Shown here piece by piece: positions 20,763 to 29,321 of a DNA stretch of 59,326 nt. Numbering within the stretch: the stretch's first letter is position 1; each line of letters starts with the position of its first letter. The notes below the pieces were generated by a model. The model was not told the DNA's origin. It saw only the letters and a program-made list of their open reading frames with translations, and made no database searches. The stretch is from CAYJPV01 sp964396055 (GTDB taxonomy: Bacteria; Acidobacteriota; Vicinamibacteria; Vicinamibacterales; JAKQTR01): positions 1-59,326 of the forward strand of contig CAYNDV010000011.1 of assembly GCA_964396055.1 (NCBI GenBank), written 5' to 3'. A program made the translations under genes and the position numbers.

Positions 20763-21764
20763 ATGTTTCGCCTCACCCGAGTGTTCGTCATCGCGGCCGC
20801 GCTGCTGAGCGCGACGCAGGCCGCCGCCCAGGTCACGCTGCTCAACGTCTCGTACGACCCCACACGGGAGTTCTACCAGGAAGTCAACGCCGCCTTCGCG
20901 AAGGCCTGGCAGGCGAAGACCGGCCAGACGGTGACGATCAACCAGTCCCACGGGGGCTCGGGCAAGCAGGCCCGGGCGGTCATCGACGGCCTCGAGGCCG
21001 ACGTGGTGACGCTGGCGCTGGCGTACGACATCGATGCCATCAGCCGGGGCGCGAAACTGCTGCCGGCCACCTGGCAGTCGCGCCTGCCGCACAACAGCTC
21101 GCCGTACACCTCGACGATCGTGTTCCTGGTCCGCAAGGGCAATCCCAAGGGCATCAAGGGCTGGGACGACCTTGTCCGGCCCGGCGTCAGCGTGATCACG
21201 CCGAATCCCAAGACGTCCGGCGCCGCCCGCTGGGGCTATCTGGCCGCGTGGGCCCACGCCCTCAAGAAGACGGGCTCCGAGGCCGGGGCCCGCGACTTCA
21301 TGAAGAAGCTCTTTGCCAACGTGCCCGTGCTGGACTCGGGCGCGCGCGGCTCGACGACGACCTTCGCCCAGCGCGGCATCGGCGACGTGCTGCTGTCGTG
21401 GGAGAACGAGGCGTTTCTTGCCGTGGAGAAACTCGGCCGCGGGCAGTTCGACATCGTCACGCCGGCCATCAGCGTCCTGGCCGAGCCGCCGGTGGCCGTC
21501 ATCGATGCCATCGTCGATCGGCGCAAGACGCGGGCCGTCGCCACGGCGTACCTGGAGTTCCTCTACACGCCCCAGGGGCAGGAACTGGCGGTGAAACACT
21601 TCTACCGTCCCAGCGCGCCCGACGTGATGACGCGCCTGGGCGGACGGTTCCCGGCGGTGACGCTGCTGCCGATCACCGATGGCGTATTCGGGGGCTGGGC
21701 CGCGGCCCAGAAGAAGCACTTCGACGAGGGCGGCGTGTTCGATCAGATCTTCTCGGGGCGGTAG
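20763..21764 (+). CDS. sbp: Sulfate/thiosulfate ABC transporter substrate-binding protein
   Basis: A 333-residue periplasmic binding protein that delivers sulfate or thiosulfate to CysTWA. After a signal peptide (VFVIAAALLSATQAAAQ) come the family blocks LLNVSYDPTREFYQEVN, INQSHGGSGKQARAV, ADVVTLALAYDIDAI, TPNPKTSGAARWGYLAAW and DSGARGSTTTFAQRGIGDVL. These include the SHGGSGKQ and GARG oxyanion-binding loops. A GAGGAAGGA site precedes the ATG. The TAG stop (21762-21764) begins a GGCCGTCA repeat tract that separates it from cysT within the operon. Confidence 0.96.
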   Translation: MFRLTRVFVIAAALLSATQAAAQVTLLNVSYDPTREFYQEVNAAFAKAWQAKTGQTVTINQSHGGSGKQARAVIDGLEADVVTLALAYDIDAISRGAKLLPATWQSRLPHNSSPYTSTIVFLVRKGNPKGIKGWDDLVRPGVSVITPNPKTSGAARWGYLAAWAHALKKTGSEAGARDFMKKLFANVPVLDSGARGSTTTFAQRGIGDVLLSWENEAFLAVEKLGRGQFDIVTPAISVLAEPPVAVIDAIVDRRKTRAVATAYLEFLYTPQGQELAVKHFYRPSAPDVMTRLGGRFPAVTLLPITDGVFGGWAAAQKKHFDEGGVFDQIFSGR

Positions 21765-21795
21765 GCCGTCAGGCCGTTCGGCCGCGAACGGCTGT
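21761..21795. repeat. GGCCGTYA octamer tract inside the sulfate operon
   Basis: The tract GTAGGCCGTCAGGCCGTTCG and following GGCCGCGAACGGC bases form a short octamer repeat with a GGCCG/CGGCC hairpin. It contains the Sbp stop codon and fills most of the 51-bp gap to cysT. Confidence 0.7.
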
Positions 21796-21815
21796 GAGGT
21801 GAGTTCGACCGATCC

Positions 21816-22664
21816 ATGTCACTCGTGTTTCCGTCCCGCACGCGCGTCCGCCACCGATCCCCGCTGCCGGGGTTCGGCCTCACGATCGGGTACACGCTGC
21901 TCTACCTGAGCCTGCTGGTCCTGATCCCGCTGGCCGGCGTGTTTCTCAGGAGCGCTGAGCTGACGGGCGAGCAGTTCTGGGCGGCGGTCACCTCGCCGCG
22001 CGCCCTCGCCAGCTATCAGCTGACCATCGGCACGGCGGCAGTGGCCGCCCTGATCAACGGCTTCTTCGGCCTGCTGGTGGCGTGGGTGATCGTCCGCTAC
22101 CCGTTCCCGGGCCGGCGGGCCGTCGACGCGATCGTCGATCTGCCCTTCGCGTTGCCCACGGCCGTCGCCGGCATCTCCCTGACGACGGTCTACTCCGCCA
22201 ACGGGTGGATCGGCCGCTACCTGGAGCCGATGGGGGTCAACGTGGCCTACACCCCGGTCGGCATCGCGGTGGCGCTCACCTTCATCGGCCTGCCGTTCGT
22301 GGTGCGGACGGTGCAGCCGGTGCTCGAGGACCTGGAGCCCGAGGTCGAGGAAGCCGCGCACTGCCTCGGCGCGACGCGCGCCCAGACGTTCCTGCGGGTC
22401 ACGTTCCCCACGGTGTTCCCGGCGCTGCTCACGGGCATCGCCCTGGCGTTCGCCCGGGCCCTGGGCGAATACGGCTCGGTGGTCTTCATTTCGGGCAACC
22501 TGCCCATGAAGACCGAGGTCACCACGCTGCTGATCATGGCACGGCTCGAGCAGTACGATTACGCGGGCGCGACGGCCCTCGCCAGCGTCATGCTCGTCGC
22601 CTCGTTCGTGCTGCTGCTCGGCATCAACACGATGCAGTGGCTGGCGCGCCGGAGGCTGGGATGA
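21816..22664 (+). CDS. cysT: Sulfate ABC transporter permease CysT (CysU)
   Basis: A 282-residue inner-membrane permease with about six helices. Family landmarks are the start LPGFGLTIGYTLLYLSLLVLIPLAG, read in two parts, the DLPFALPTAVAGI segment, and the EAAxxxGA-like coupling loop (EEAAHCLGATRAQTFLRVTFP). It forms a heterodimer with CysW and couples to CysA. A GAGGTGA site lies about 13 nt upstream. Its TGA stop overlaps the cysW ATG, so the two are translationally coupled. Confidence 0.95.
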   Translation: MSLVFPSRTRVRHRSPLPGFGLTIGYTLLYLSLLVLIPLAGVFLRSAELTGEQFWAAVTSPRALASYQLTIGTAAVAALINGFFGLLVAWVIVRYPFPGRRAVDAIVDLPFALPTAVAGISLTTVYSANGWIGRYLEPMGVNVAYTPVGIAVALTFIGLPFVVRTVQPVLEDLEPEVEEAAHCLGATRAQTFLRVTFPTVFPALLTGIALAFARALGEYGSVVFISGNLPMKTEVTTLLIMARLEQYDYAGATALASVMLVASFVLLLGINTMQWLARRRLG

Positions 22665-23545
22665 GCCCGATCCTGAAAGCCCCGCCGCGCCGCGCCTTCC
22701 ACAGCGGCTGGCCCGTCCGGGTGGCGCTCATCGCGGTGGCCCTGCTCTTTCTGGCGGCGTTCCTGCTGGTCCCGCTGGCGGCGGTGGTGGTGCAGGCCCT
22801 CGACCAGGGCTGGCGGATGTACTGGGACTCGGTGACCGAGCCCATGGCCCGCAGCGCCCTGTACCTCACGCTGCTCGTGGTAGTCATCGTGGTGCCGCTC
22901 AACACCGTGTTCGGCGTGGCCGCCGCGTGGGCGCTGGCGAAGTTCCGGTTCCCCGGCCGCAACGTGCTGCTGACGCTGATCGACCTGCCCTTCGCCGTCT
23001 CGCCGGTCATCTCGGGCCTGGTGTTCGTCCTGCTGTTCGGCGCACGCGGCCCGTTCGGTCCGGCGCTGGCCGAGCACGGCGTCAAGATCATCTTCGCGGT
23101 GCCGGGCATCGTCCTGGCCACGCTGTTCGTCACGTTCCCGTTCGTCGCCCGCGAGCTGATTCCGCTGATGGAGGAACAGGGCACCGAGGTGGAAGAAGCC
23201 GCGGTGGCCCTGGGGGCATCGGGCTGGCAGACGTTCTGGCTGGTGACCCTGCCCAACATCAAGTGGGGCCTGCTCTACGGGGTGATCCTGCTCAACGCGC
23301 GCGCCATCGGCGAGTTCGGCGCGGTCTCGGTGGTGTCGGGCCACATCCGGGGCCAGACCAACACGCTGCCGCTGCACGTGGAGATCCTCTACAACGAGTA
23401 CAACTTCACCGCGTCGTTCGCGGTGGCCTCGCTCCTGACGCTCTTCGCGCTGGTCACGCTGGCGGCCAAGTCGGTCGTCGAATGGAAGACGCGCACGACC
23501 GCCGCGGCCGCGGCGGACGACCAGGTGACCGTTTATGGCGATTGA
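22661..23545 (+). CDS. cysW: Sulfate ABC transporter permease CysW
   Basis: A 294-residue permease that starts in an ATGA overlap with cysT at 22661; the frame is open further upstream but runs antiparallel to known CysW homology. Six hydrophobic helices are visible. The cytoplasmic coupling loop is VEEAAVALGASGWQTFW, and the DLPFAVSPVISGLV and FGAVSVVSGHIRGQTNTLP segments are typical of CysW. It overlaps cysA by 11 bp. Confidence 0.95.
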   Translation: MSPILKAPPRRAFHSGWPVRVALIAVALLFLAAFLLVPLAAVVVQALDQGWRMYWDSVTEPMARSALYLTLLVVVIVVPLNTVFGVAAAWALAKFRFPGRNVLLTLIDLPFAVSPVISGLVFVLLFGARGPFGPALAEHGVKIIFAVPGIVLATLFVTFPFVARELIPLMEEQGTEVEEAAVALGASGWQTFWLVTLPNIKWGLLYGVILLNARAIGEFGAVSVVSGHIRGQTNTLPLHVEILYNEYNFTASFAVASLLTLFALVTLAAKSVVEWKTRTTAAAAADDQVTVYGD

Positions 23546-24593
23546 AGTCACGCACCTCACGAAACACTTCGGCACGTTCGCCGCCGTCGAGGAGGTCACG
23601 CTGCGCGTCGACACCGGCGAACTGGTCGGCCTGCTGGGGCCGTCGGGCTCGGGCAAGACGACGCTGCTGCGCCTGATCGCCGGGCTCGAAGCGCCGGATG
23701 CGGGCCGCATCACGATCGACGGCGTCGACGCCACGGCCCAGAGCGTGCGCCAGCGCCAGATCGGGTTCGTCTTCCAGCACTACGCCCTGTTCCGCCACAT
23801 GACCGTCTTCGAGAACGTCGCCTTCGGCCTGCGCGTGCGGCCCAAGACGACGAGGCCGGCCGACGAGGAGATCCGCCGCCGGGCCCACGCCCTGCTGGAA
23901 CTCGTGCAGCTCGACGTGCTCGGCGACCGCTATCCCTCGCAGCTCTCCGGCGGCCAGCGCCAGCGGGTCGCGCTGGCCCGCGCCCTGGCCGTCGAGCCGC
24001 GCCTGCTGCTGCTCGACGAGCCGTTCGGCGCCCTCGACGCCAAGGTGCGCAAAGAACTGCGGCGCTGGCTGCGACGCCTCCACGACGAGCTGCACGTGAC
24101 CAGCCTGTTCGTCACGCACGACCAGGAGGAGGCCCTCGAACTCTCGGACCGCGTGGTCATCATGAATCAGGGGCGCGTCGAGCAGGTGGGCACGCCGGAA
24201 GAGGTGTACCACAAGCCCGCCAGCCTGTTCGTCTACCAGTTCCTGGGCGACGTGAACCTGTTCCTCGGCCGGGTCCTGGGTGACAAGGCGTATCTCGGCG
24301 GCGTGGCGATCGACCTCTCGGACCAGGCGTCGACCCCGGGCGACGTCGCCCGGCTCTACATCCGTCCGCACCTGCTCCAGGTGGACGCCGAGCCGTCGGG
24401 CCCCGAGGCCTTCCGCGCGCGCGTGGTGCACGTCAACAAGGCCGGGCCGATCGTCAAGGTCGAGTTGCTGGCGGAATGGGGCGATCCGGTGTTCGTGGAG
24501 ATGTCGCCCGAGCGATTCGCCGCGCTGGACCTGGCCCGCGATGCCGACGTGTACATCAGCCCGAGGGACAAGCAGCTCTTCATCAGGGGGTGA
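23535..24593 (+). CDS. cysA: Sulfate/thiosulfate ABC transporter ATP-binding protein CysA
   Basis: A 352-residue ATPase that powers CysTW. The nucleotide-binding domain has Walker A GPSGSGKTT, the Q-loop VFQHYALFRHMTVFENV, signature LSGGQRQR, Walker B LLLLDEPFGALD and the switch His in FVTHDQEEA. From about residue 240 a TOBE-like regulatory domain follows (ARLYIRPHLLQ, VVHVNKAGPIVKVEL), as in full-length CysA. It starts inside the end of cysW (11-bp overlap) and closes the sulfate operon. The sequence after its TGA is a REP-like region. Confidence 0.96.
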   Translation: MAIEVTHLTKHFGTFAAVEEVTLRVDTGELVGLLGPSGSGKTTLLRLIAGLEAPDAGRITIDGVDATAQSVRQRQIGFVFQHYALFRHMTVFENVAFGLRVRPKTTRPADEEIRRRAHALLELVQLDVLGDRYPSQLSGGQRQRVALARALAVEPRLLLLDEPFGALDAKVRKELRRWLRRLHDELHVTSLFVTHDQEEALELSDRVVIMNQGRVEQVGTPEEVYHKPASLFVYQFLGDVNLFLGRVLGDKAYLGGVAIDLSDQASTPGDVARLYIRPHLLQVDAEPSGPEAFRARVVHVNKAGPIVKVELLAEWGDPVFVEMSPERFAALDLARDADVYISPRDKQLFIRG

Positions 24594-24996
24594 AGCAGGC
24601 TGTTCGGCCGTTTGGCTTTCGTGGCGTCCGGCTTTCGTGGCGTCCGGCTTCAGCCGGACGCGCCTCGGCTTTCGTGGCGTCCGGCTTCAGCCGGACGCGC
24701 CTCTGCAGAAAACGCCACGCCCGCACTCGTCGGCTGTGGCAGTCGCTGAGACCTGCGCCGGCGTGCGCAACAATGTTCACATCGGTGTAACGGCGCGCCA
24801 ATCTGTTGACACCCCCGGGAATCCTTCGACATCAAGCTGACGGCCGCCGTGCCGATTCTTCTCACAGGTGCCAGGAGGTGCGCGGCGCTGCACGGCGCGG
24901 CACCGGCATGCGCTTTGCTTTTGACCCGGTCAGCGGCCCGATCGGGGAGTTCCAGAGTCCGGATCACCGACACCGGCTGCGAATCAGGAGAACGAC
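24594..24996. other. 403-bp intergenic region with octamer and REP-like repeats
   Basis: No gene is supported. It holds a GGCCGTTT octamer remnant (24599-24617) and a REP-like tandem (24623-24703). A more AT-rich stretch follows, with TTGACA at 24806-24811 as a possible -35 element for the downstream operon but no good -10 at the right distance. The last 15 bp carry AGGAGAA, the ribosome-binding site of the small gene at 24997. Confidence 0.6.
24623..24703. repeat. REP-like tandem with CCGGCTTCAGCCGG hairpins, 37-bp period
   Basis: Two complete units carry the hairpin CGTCCGGCT-TC-AGCCGGACG (24641-24660 and 24678-24697), 37 bp apart. A truncated unit precedes them at about 24623-24640. Between hairpins the text GGCTTTCGTGG repeats. 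The complement reads CCGGCTGAAGCCGG followed by CCACGAAAGC, the same words as in the tandem at 56931-57042, so the two loci belong to one repeat family. Confidence 0.9.
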
Positions 24997-25221
24997 ATGG
25001 CCACCCACGCTGCTCACGATGCCCACGTCCCCAGCCTGGCCGCGCGCGAGCTCGCCTGCGCGGTCATCAAACAGGCGATGAGCGACGCCCTCGACCCGAC
25101 CGCGCCTGCCGAACTGCGCCGCGACGCCGAACAGTTCCTGGCCGGCGACGTGTGGTTCGAGGCCTGGTGCCGCACGGCGGGCATGGAACCCCGGCCCCTG
25201 CTCAGCAGGAGAATTTCGTAG
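24997..25221 (+). CDS. Small protein of unknown function (74 aa)
   Basis: A 74-residue cytoplasmic protein with AGGAGAACGAC immediately before the ATG. It is mostly helical and contains FLAGDVWFEAWCRTAGMEP. Helix-plus-WxxWC patterns like this occur in small phage- or plasmid-borne proteins, but I cannot name a family. It lies 33 nt before the molybdopterin oxidoreductase, which seems to have its own -10 box, so membership of that operon is uncertain. Codon usage and GC content match the neighbours. Confidence 0.6.
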   Translation: MATHAAHDAHVPSLAARELACAVIKQAMSDALDPTAPAELRRDAEQFLAGDVWFEAWCRTAGMEPRPLLSRRIS

Positions 25222-25240
25222 CCGCTGGGCCCTGACCTGC

Positions 25241-25246
25241 TACACT
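25241..25246 (+). promoter_or_regulatory. Candidate -10 box for leaderless expression of the oxidoreductase operon
   Basis: TACACT ends 8 nt before the ATG at 25255, and no Shine-Dalgarno site is present. No good -35 element is seen at 16-18 bp. Confidence 0.4.
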
Positions 25247-25254
25247 CTCGGCCC

Positions 25255-27264
25255 ATGGCCGGGTTGCGGACCATCCGCACGGTGTGCCCGCGCAACTGCT
25301 ACTGCACGTGCGGGATGCTCGTCACCCTCGACGAGCACCAGACCATCGTCTCGATCGAGGGAGATCCACTCAATCCGGCGACCGGCGGGCACGTCTGCCT
25401 GAAGGGGCAGAGCTACGCGCGCCGGCAGACCTGGAAGGACCGCCTCCTCCACCCGCTTCGTCGGAAGCCCGACGGTGGTTGGGAGGAAGTGGCCTGGGAT
25501 GTCGCTATTCCGGACATCAGAGACCGGCTAGCCGACACCAGACGTATCCATGGACCGGAATCCGTCCTCTACTATGAGGGTTCCGGCTCTCACGGTGCCC
25601 TGGGCGGGCTGTCGATGGCGTTCTGGCGCCAGTTCGGCGGATGCACCACGACGTACGGTGATCTGTGCTGGCCGGCGGGGCTCGAAGCCACACGCCTGAC
25701 CTACGGAGCCAACCTTCACTCGCATCCCCGGTTCACGGCCGACAGCCGGTTCATCCTGCTCTGGGGCCACAACCCGGCCGAAACGAACGTCCACTTCTGG
25801 CGCCTCGTGCTCGACGCCCAGGCCGCCGGCGCAACCGTGGCGGTCATCGATCCGCGCAGCACCGATACGACCGACGCGGCCGACATTCACCTCCAGCCGC
25901 GTCCGGGGACCGACGCCGCTCTGGCGCTCGGCCTGGCGCGCCTGATCATCGAAGCCGGCGACCACGACGCGGAGTTCCTCGCCCGGCACGCGCATGGTTT
26001 CGACGCCTTCGTGGCGCGGCTGGCGGACTATCCCGTCGAGCGGGTGGCGGCGATCACGGGCCTCGACGCGGCCGCCATCGTCGACCTGGCCCGCGGCTAC
26101 GCGCGCACGAAGCCCGCGCTGCTCGCCGCGGGCTTCGGCCTGCAGCGCCACCACCGCGCGGGCCAGACCATGAGGGCGGTGGCGCTATTGCCCGCGATCA
26201 CGGGCAACATCGGCGTGAAGGGCGGCGGGTGGCAGTACGCCAATCTCGCCAGCCACTGCCTGCGGCCGTTGCCCCTGCCGCCTGAACCCGACCGCATGCG
26301 CGGCATCCCGGTGTCCCAGGTGGCCCGGCACCTCGAGCAACTCGACGCCCCGCCGATCCGAGCGGCATGGATCGAACGCGGCAATCCCGCCAGCCAGAAC
26401 CCGGCGGTCCACCGGCTGCGGCGCGCCCTGGGTGCCCTCGACCTCGTCGTGGTGGTGGACCAGTTCCTGACGGACACGGCGGCGCTGGCCCACTACGTGC
26501 TGCCCGCCAAGACGCTTTTCGAGGAGGAGGACCTCGTGACGGCGTACTGGCACCCGTACCTCCAGTGGCGGGCGCGGGTGTTCGAGGCGCCGGGGGACGT
26601 GCGGCCGGAGACGGAGATCTGGCGGCACCTCTGCGACGCGTTCGGGTACGACACATCGTGGTTCCCCGAGGACCGGCGGGCGTTTTTGCGGGACCTGCTG
26701 CCGCCGGGGCAGGCAGACGCGATCGATCGGCTGCCGCACGAACCGCTCGACCTCTCCACCGGTGGCGACGTCGCGTTTGCGGACGGGCGGTTCGAGACGC
26801 CGTCGGGCCGGATCGAGTTTGCCTCGGACGAGGCGGCCCGGCTCTGGAGCGTCGACCCGGTGCCCGGGTATCGTGACCTCGATGAGGGGCATGCCGCGCC
26901 GCGGCGCGCGCGCTATCCGCTGCAGCTGCTGTCGTGCAAGACGCGCGATCGGATCCACTCGCAGTTCGGCAACCTGGACTGGGTGCGGGAGGTGGAACGG
27001 CCCCACACGCTCGACATCCACCCTGCCGATGCGGCGGCGCGGGGCATCCGCGACGGCGCCCGCGTGCGCGTGTGGAACGACCGCGGCGAGACGGCGCTGG
27101 TCGCGCGCGTGACCCCGGGCATCCGCCCGGGCGTCGTGCACGTGATCGAGGGCCGGTGCCACCCGGGCGACCCGGACGTGAACGTCCTCACCGACGAAGG
27201 CCTCACGGACATGAACCACGGCGCGACGTTCTACGAGTGCCTGGTGGAGGTGGCGCGCGCATGA
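25255..27264 (+). CDS. Molybdopterin (Mo/W) oxidoreductase, DMSO-reductase family catalytic subunit
   Basis: A 669-residue catalytic subunit. The N-terminal [4Fe-4S] site has Cys11, Cys15, Cys19 and Cys48 (CPRNCYCTC and GGHVCLKG). A probable metal-ligand Cys138 lies in YGDLCWPAG. Cofactor-binding blocks include LLWGHNPAETNVHF, IDPRSTDTTDAADIHLQPRPGTD, and the C-terminal dinucleotide-binding domain (LQLLSCKTRDRIHSQFGN, HPADAAARGI). It lacks a Tat signal, so it should face the cytoplasm. The 4Fe-4S and membrane-anchor genes follow with ATGA overlaps, giving a DmsABC/PsrABC-like complex. The substrate is unknown: thiosulfate or polysulfide, an N- or S-oxide, or formate are all possible. The following tupBC genes hint at tungsten. 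Confidence 0.93.
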   Translation: MAGLRTIRTVCPRNCYCTCGMLVTLDEHQTIVSIEGDPLNPATGGHVCLKGQSYARRQTWKDRLLHPLRRKPDGGWEEVAWDVAIPDIRDRLADTRRIHGPESVLYYEGSGSHGALGGLSMAFWRQFGGCTTTYGDLCWPAGLEATRLTYGANLHSHPRFTADSRFILLWGHNPAETNVHFWRLVLDAQAAGATVAVIDPRSTDTTDAADIHLQPRPGTDAALALGLARLIIEAGDHDAEFLARHAHGFDAFVARLADYPVERVAAITGLDAAAIVDLARGYARTKPALLAAGFGLQRHHRAGQTMRAVALLPAITGNIGVKGGGWQYANLASHCLRPLPLPPEPDRMRGIPVSQVARHLEQLDAPPIRAAWIERGNPASQNPAVHRLRRALGALDLVVVVDQFLTDTAALAHYVLPAKTLFEEEDLVTAYWHPYLQWRARVFEAPGDVRPETEIWRHLCDAFGYDTSWFPEDRRAFLRDLLPPGQADAIDRLPHEPLDLSTGGDVAFADGRFETPSGRIEFASDEAARLWSVDPVPGYRDLDEGHAAPRRARYPLQLLSCKTRDRIHSQFGNLDWVREVERPHTLDIHPADAAARGIRDGARVRVWNDRGETALVARVTPGIRPGVVHVIEGRCHPGDPDVNVLTDEGLTDMNHGATFYECLVEVARA

Positions 27265-27839
27265 CCGGCGCGGGCTTCGTCCTCGACCTGCACCGGTGCG
27301 TCGGCTGCGGCGCCTGCGTCCTGGCCTGCCGCATCGAGAACGGCCGCGCCGACACCGCGGCCTGGCGCCGCGTGCTGCCCCTGAACCTGGCGCGGCGCCC
27401 GGGCGGGCCCACCTACTTCCTCTCGGTGGCGTGCCACCACTGCGACGATCCAGCCTGCCTGAAGGGCTGCCCGGCCGACGCGTACGAGAAGCGGCCAGAC
27501 GGCGTGGTCCTCCACCACGAGGACCGGTGCATCGGCTGCCGGTACTGCGAGATGACGTGCCCGTTCGGCACGCCGCAGTACGACACCGCGCGTGGCGTCG
27601 TGTCGAAGTGCCACCTCTGCGCGCACCGGCTCGATCGCGGTCTCGAGCCCGCGTGCGTCGTGGCCTGCCCCACCGGCGCCCTGCAGTACGCGGCGCCAGG
27701 CGTGCCTGAGGCCGGCGTCCGGATCGTGCCCGGGTTCGTGGATCCCGCAGGCTGTGGGCCCAACCTGACCTTCGGTCTGCCGGCCGGCCGGCGGCGGACC
27801 GAACTCCACCGGCGGCTCGAGGAGGCCCTGACGCGATGA
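27261..27839 (+). CDS. Four-cluster ferredoxin subunit (DmsB/PsrB-like)
   Basis: A 192-residue electron-transfer subunit. Four cysteine groups are visible: CVGCGACVLAC, CHHCDDPACLKGC, CIGCRYCEMTCP and CHLCAHRLDRGLEPACVVACP, the pattern for four [4Fe-4S] clusters that carry electrons between the membrane anchor and the molybdopterin subunit. The start overlaps the catalytic gene's stop (ATGA at 27261), as does its own end with the anchor gene. The residues between the second and third groups (DAYEKRPDGVV) match DmsB and PsrB. Confidence 0.95.
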   Translation: MTGAGFVLDLHRCVGCGACVLACRIENGRADTAAWRRVLPLNLARRPGGPTYFLSVACHHCDDPACLKGCPADAYEKRPDGVVLHHEDRCIGCRYCEMTCPFGTPQYDTARGVVSKCHLCAHRLDRGLEPACVVACPTGALQYAAPGVPEAGVRIVPGFVDPAGCGPNLTFGLPAGRRRTELHRRLEEALTR

Positions 27840-28663
27840 GCCACGACGACGGCCACGGCCCGCTGGTGGTCTTCACGAGCCTGGCGATGGCGGGCGCCGG
27901 GACCCTCGCGGCCTGGGCGTGGGCGGTGCGCGCCGGTGCGGTGTGGCCGGCGGTCCCGTGGGCCGGCGTGGCCCTGCTGGCGGCCGGTCTGGCCACGTCC
28001 TCCTGGCATCTGGGCCGGCGCGATCGCGCGCACTTCGCCGCGCGGGGCCTGGGGCGCAGCCCCATCAGCCACGAAGGGGCCCTCGGTGTCCTGACCGTCG
28101 CCGCAGGGTTCGTCACCGCCGTCGGCCTGGCCGGCGCGTGGGCCGGCGGTGCGCTCAGCGCCGCCACCGGCCTCCTGGCGGCAGCCTTCCTGCTGTCGGT
28201 GGGCCTCGTCTACCACGTGGGTGGACAGCTGACGTGGACGGGCTTCGCGGCGGCCACGCCGCTGACGGCGGGACTGGCCTTTGGCGCGATCCTGATCGAC
28301 AGCACCGCGGGCGCCAACGGCCCGGCGACGATCACGCTCGCGGCCATCGGCATCGACGCCTTCGTCTACTCGCAGCGCTGGCGGCGCGTGGCGCAGGTGG
28401 CCATCGACCACGCCTCGGCGCTGCCGCCCGCGTTCGACCGCCGCCACGAACTGCTGGCGGCGCGTTTCCTGCTGGTGAACGCGCTGCCCTGCATCAGCCT
28501 CTTCGTCTGGCCGACGCCGCTCTCGGCCGCCATCGCGGGCGCGGGCCTCGTCGTCGACCGCATCGCGTTCTACGGGCTGGCGTTGCAGCACCGGACCGAG
28601 GTGGAGATCCGCCGCGTCGAGGCCCTGCTGGATCGCGGCGACCCGCCAAGGTACGATGCCTGA
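27836..28663 (+). CDS. DmsC-like membrane anchor subunit
   Basis: A 275-residue membrane protein with about eight hydrophobic segments. After the second helix it has the DmsC hallmark of a small loop with HLGRRDRAHFAARGLGRSP and ISHEGALG. DmsC-type anchors bind quinol or quinone and need no haem. It ties the oxidoreductase complex to the quinone pool. It starts in an ATGA overlap with the ferredoxin gene, and its stop lies 8 nt inside the next gene. Confidence 0.85.
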   Translation: MSHDDGHGPLVVFTSLAMAGAGTLAAWAWAVRAGAVWPAVPWAGVALLAAGLATSSWHLGRRDRAHFAARGLGRSPISHEGALGVLTVAAGFVTAVGLAGAWAGGALSAATGLLAAAFLLSVGLVYHVGGQLTWTGFAAATPLTAGLAFGAILIDSTAGANGPATITLAAIGIDAFVYSQRWRRVAQVAIDHASALPPAFDRRHELLAARFLLVNALPCISLFVWPTPLSAAIAGAGLVVDRIAFYGLALQHRTEVEIRRVEALLDRGDPPRYDA

Positions 28664-29321
28664 CGGCATGGGAGCGCTCACCGATCCGGCCTTTCTCGAC
28701 ATCGTCGCGCTGACCTTCCAGGTGACGGGCCTGGCCCTGGTCATCGCCACGGCCGTCGGCGTCCCGCTGGGCGCCCTGCTCGGGCTCACGCGATTCACGG
28801 GCCGCCGGCTGGTGGGCCTGCTGCTCTACACGGGCATGGGCCTGCCGCCCGTCGTCGTGGGCCTGTTCGTGTACATGGCGCTCTCGCGCTCCGGCCCGCT
28901 CGGAGGCCTCGAGTGGCTGTTCACGCCGCGTGCGATGATCGCGGCGCAGACGATCATCGCGTTCCCGCTGGTGGCCGGCCTGACGATGAGCGCTGTCGAA
29001 GGCGTGGATCGCGATCTGCGGCTGCAGGTCCGCGCGCTGGGGGCCACGCGCCGGCAGCTGGCGTGGACCGTGTTGCGCGAGGCTCGGATCGGGGTCACGG
29101 CGGCCATCGTCGCCGCCTTCGGCGGCATCATCTCCGAGGTGGGCGCGGTGATGCTGGTGGGCGGCAACATCGACGGCCAGACACGCGTCCTGACAACGGC
29201 CATCGTGCTGTTCACGCGGCAGGGGGACTTCGGGATGGCCATGGGGCTGGGCACGGTCCTGATCCTGCTGACGCTGGCGGCCAACGCGCTGCTGCTCCAG
29301 TTCCAGGGACGCCAGCGATGA
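28656..29321 (+). CDS. tupB: Tungstate-type ABC transporter permease TupB
   Basis: A 221-residue permease with about five helices. TupB-type features are FTGRRLVGLLLYTGMGLPPVVVGL (in two parts), SGPLGGLEWLFTPRAMI, the coupling loop VRALGATRRQLAWTVLREAR, and the late VGAVMLVGGNIDGQTRVLTT. This set matches tungstate permeases better than molybdate ModB. The start at 28656 (AAGG 5 nt upstream) overlaps the anchor gene; ATG 28668 is an alternative. The overlap places tungstate uptake in the same transcript as the oxidoreductase. Confidence 0.88.
   Translation: MPDGMGALTDPAFLDIVALTFQVTGLALVIATAVGVPLGALLGLTRFTGRRLVGLLLYTGMGLPPVVVGLFVYMALSRSGPLGGLEWLFTPRAMIAAQTIIAFPLVAGLTMSAVEGVDRDLRLQVRALGATRRQLAWTVLREARIGVTAAIVAAFGGIISEVGAVMLVGGNIDGQTRVLTTAIVLFTRQGDFGMAMGLGTVLILLTLAANALLLQFQGRQR

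Noticed and set aside
20763..24593. ABC operon as molybdate or phosphate transporter
   Set aside because: The binding protein has the SHGGSGKQ and DSGARGSTTTF loops of sulfate-binding proteins, and the permease pair is CysT/CysW-like.
24623..24703. REP-like tandem as a CRISPR or attachment site
   Set aside because: Only two full units with a palindromic core and repeated, not unique, spacing; no integrase or cas gene nearby.
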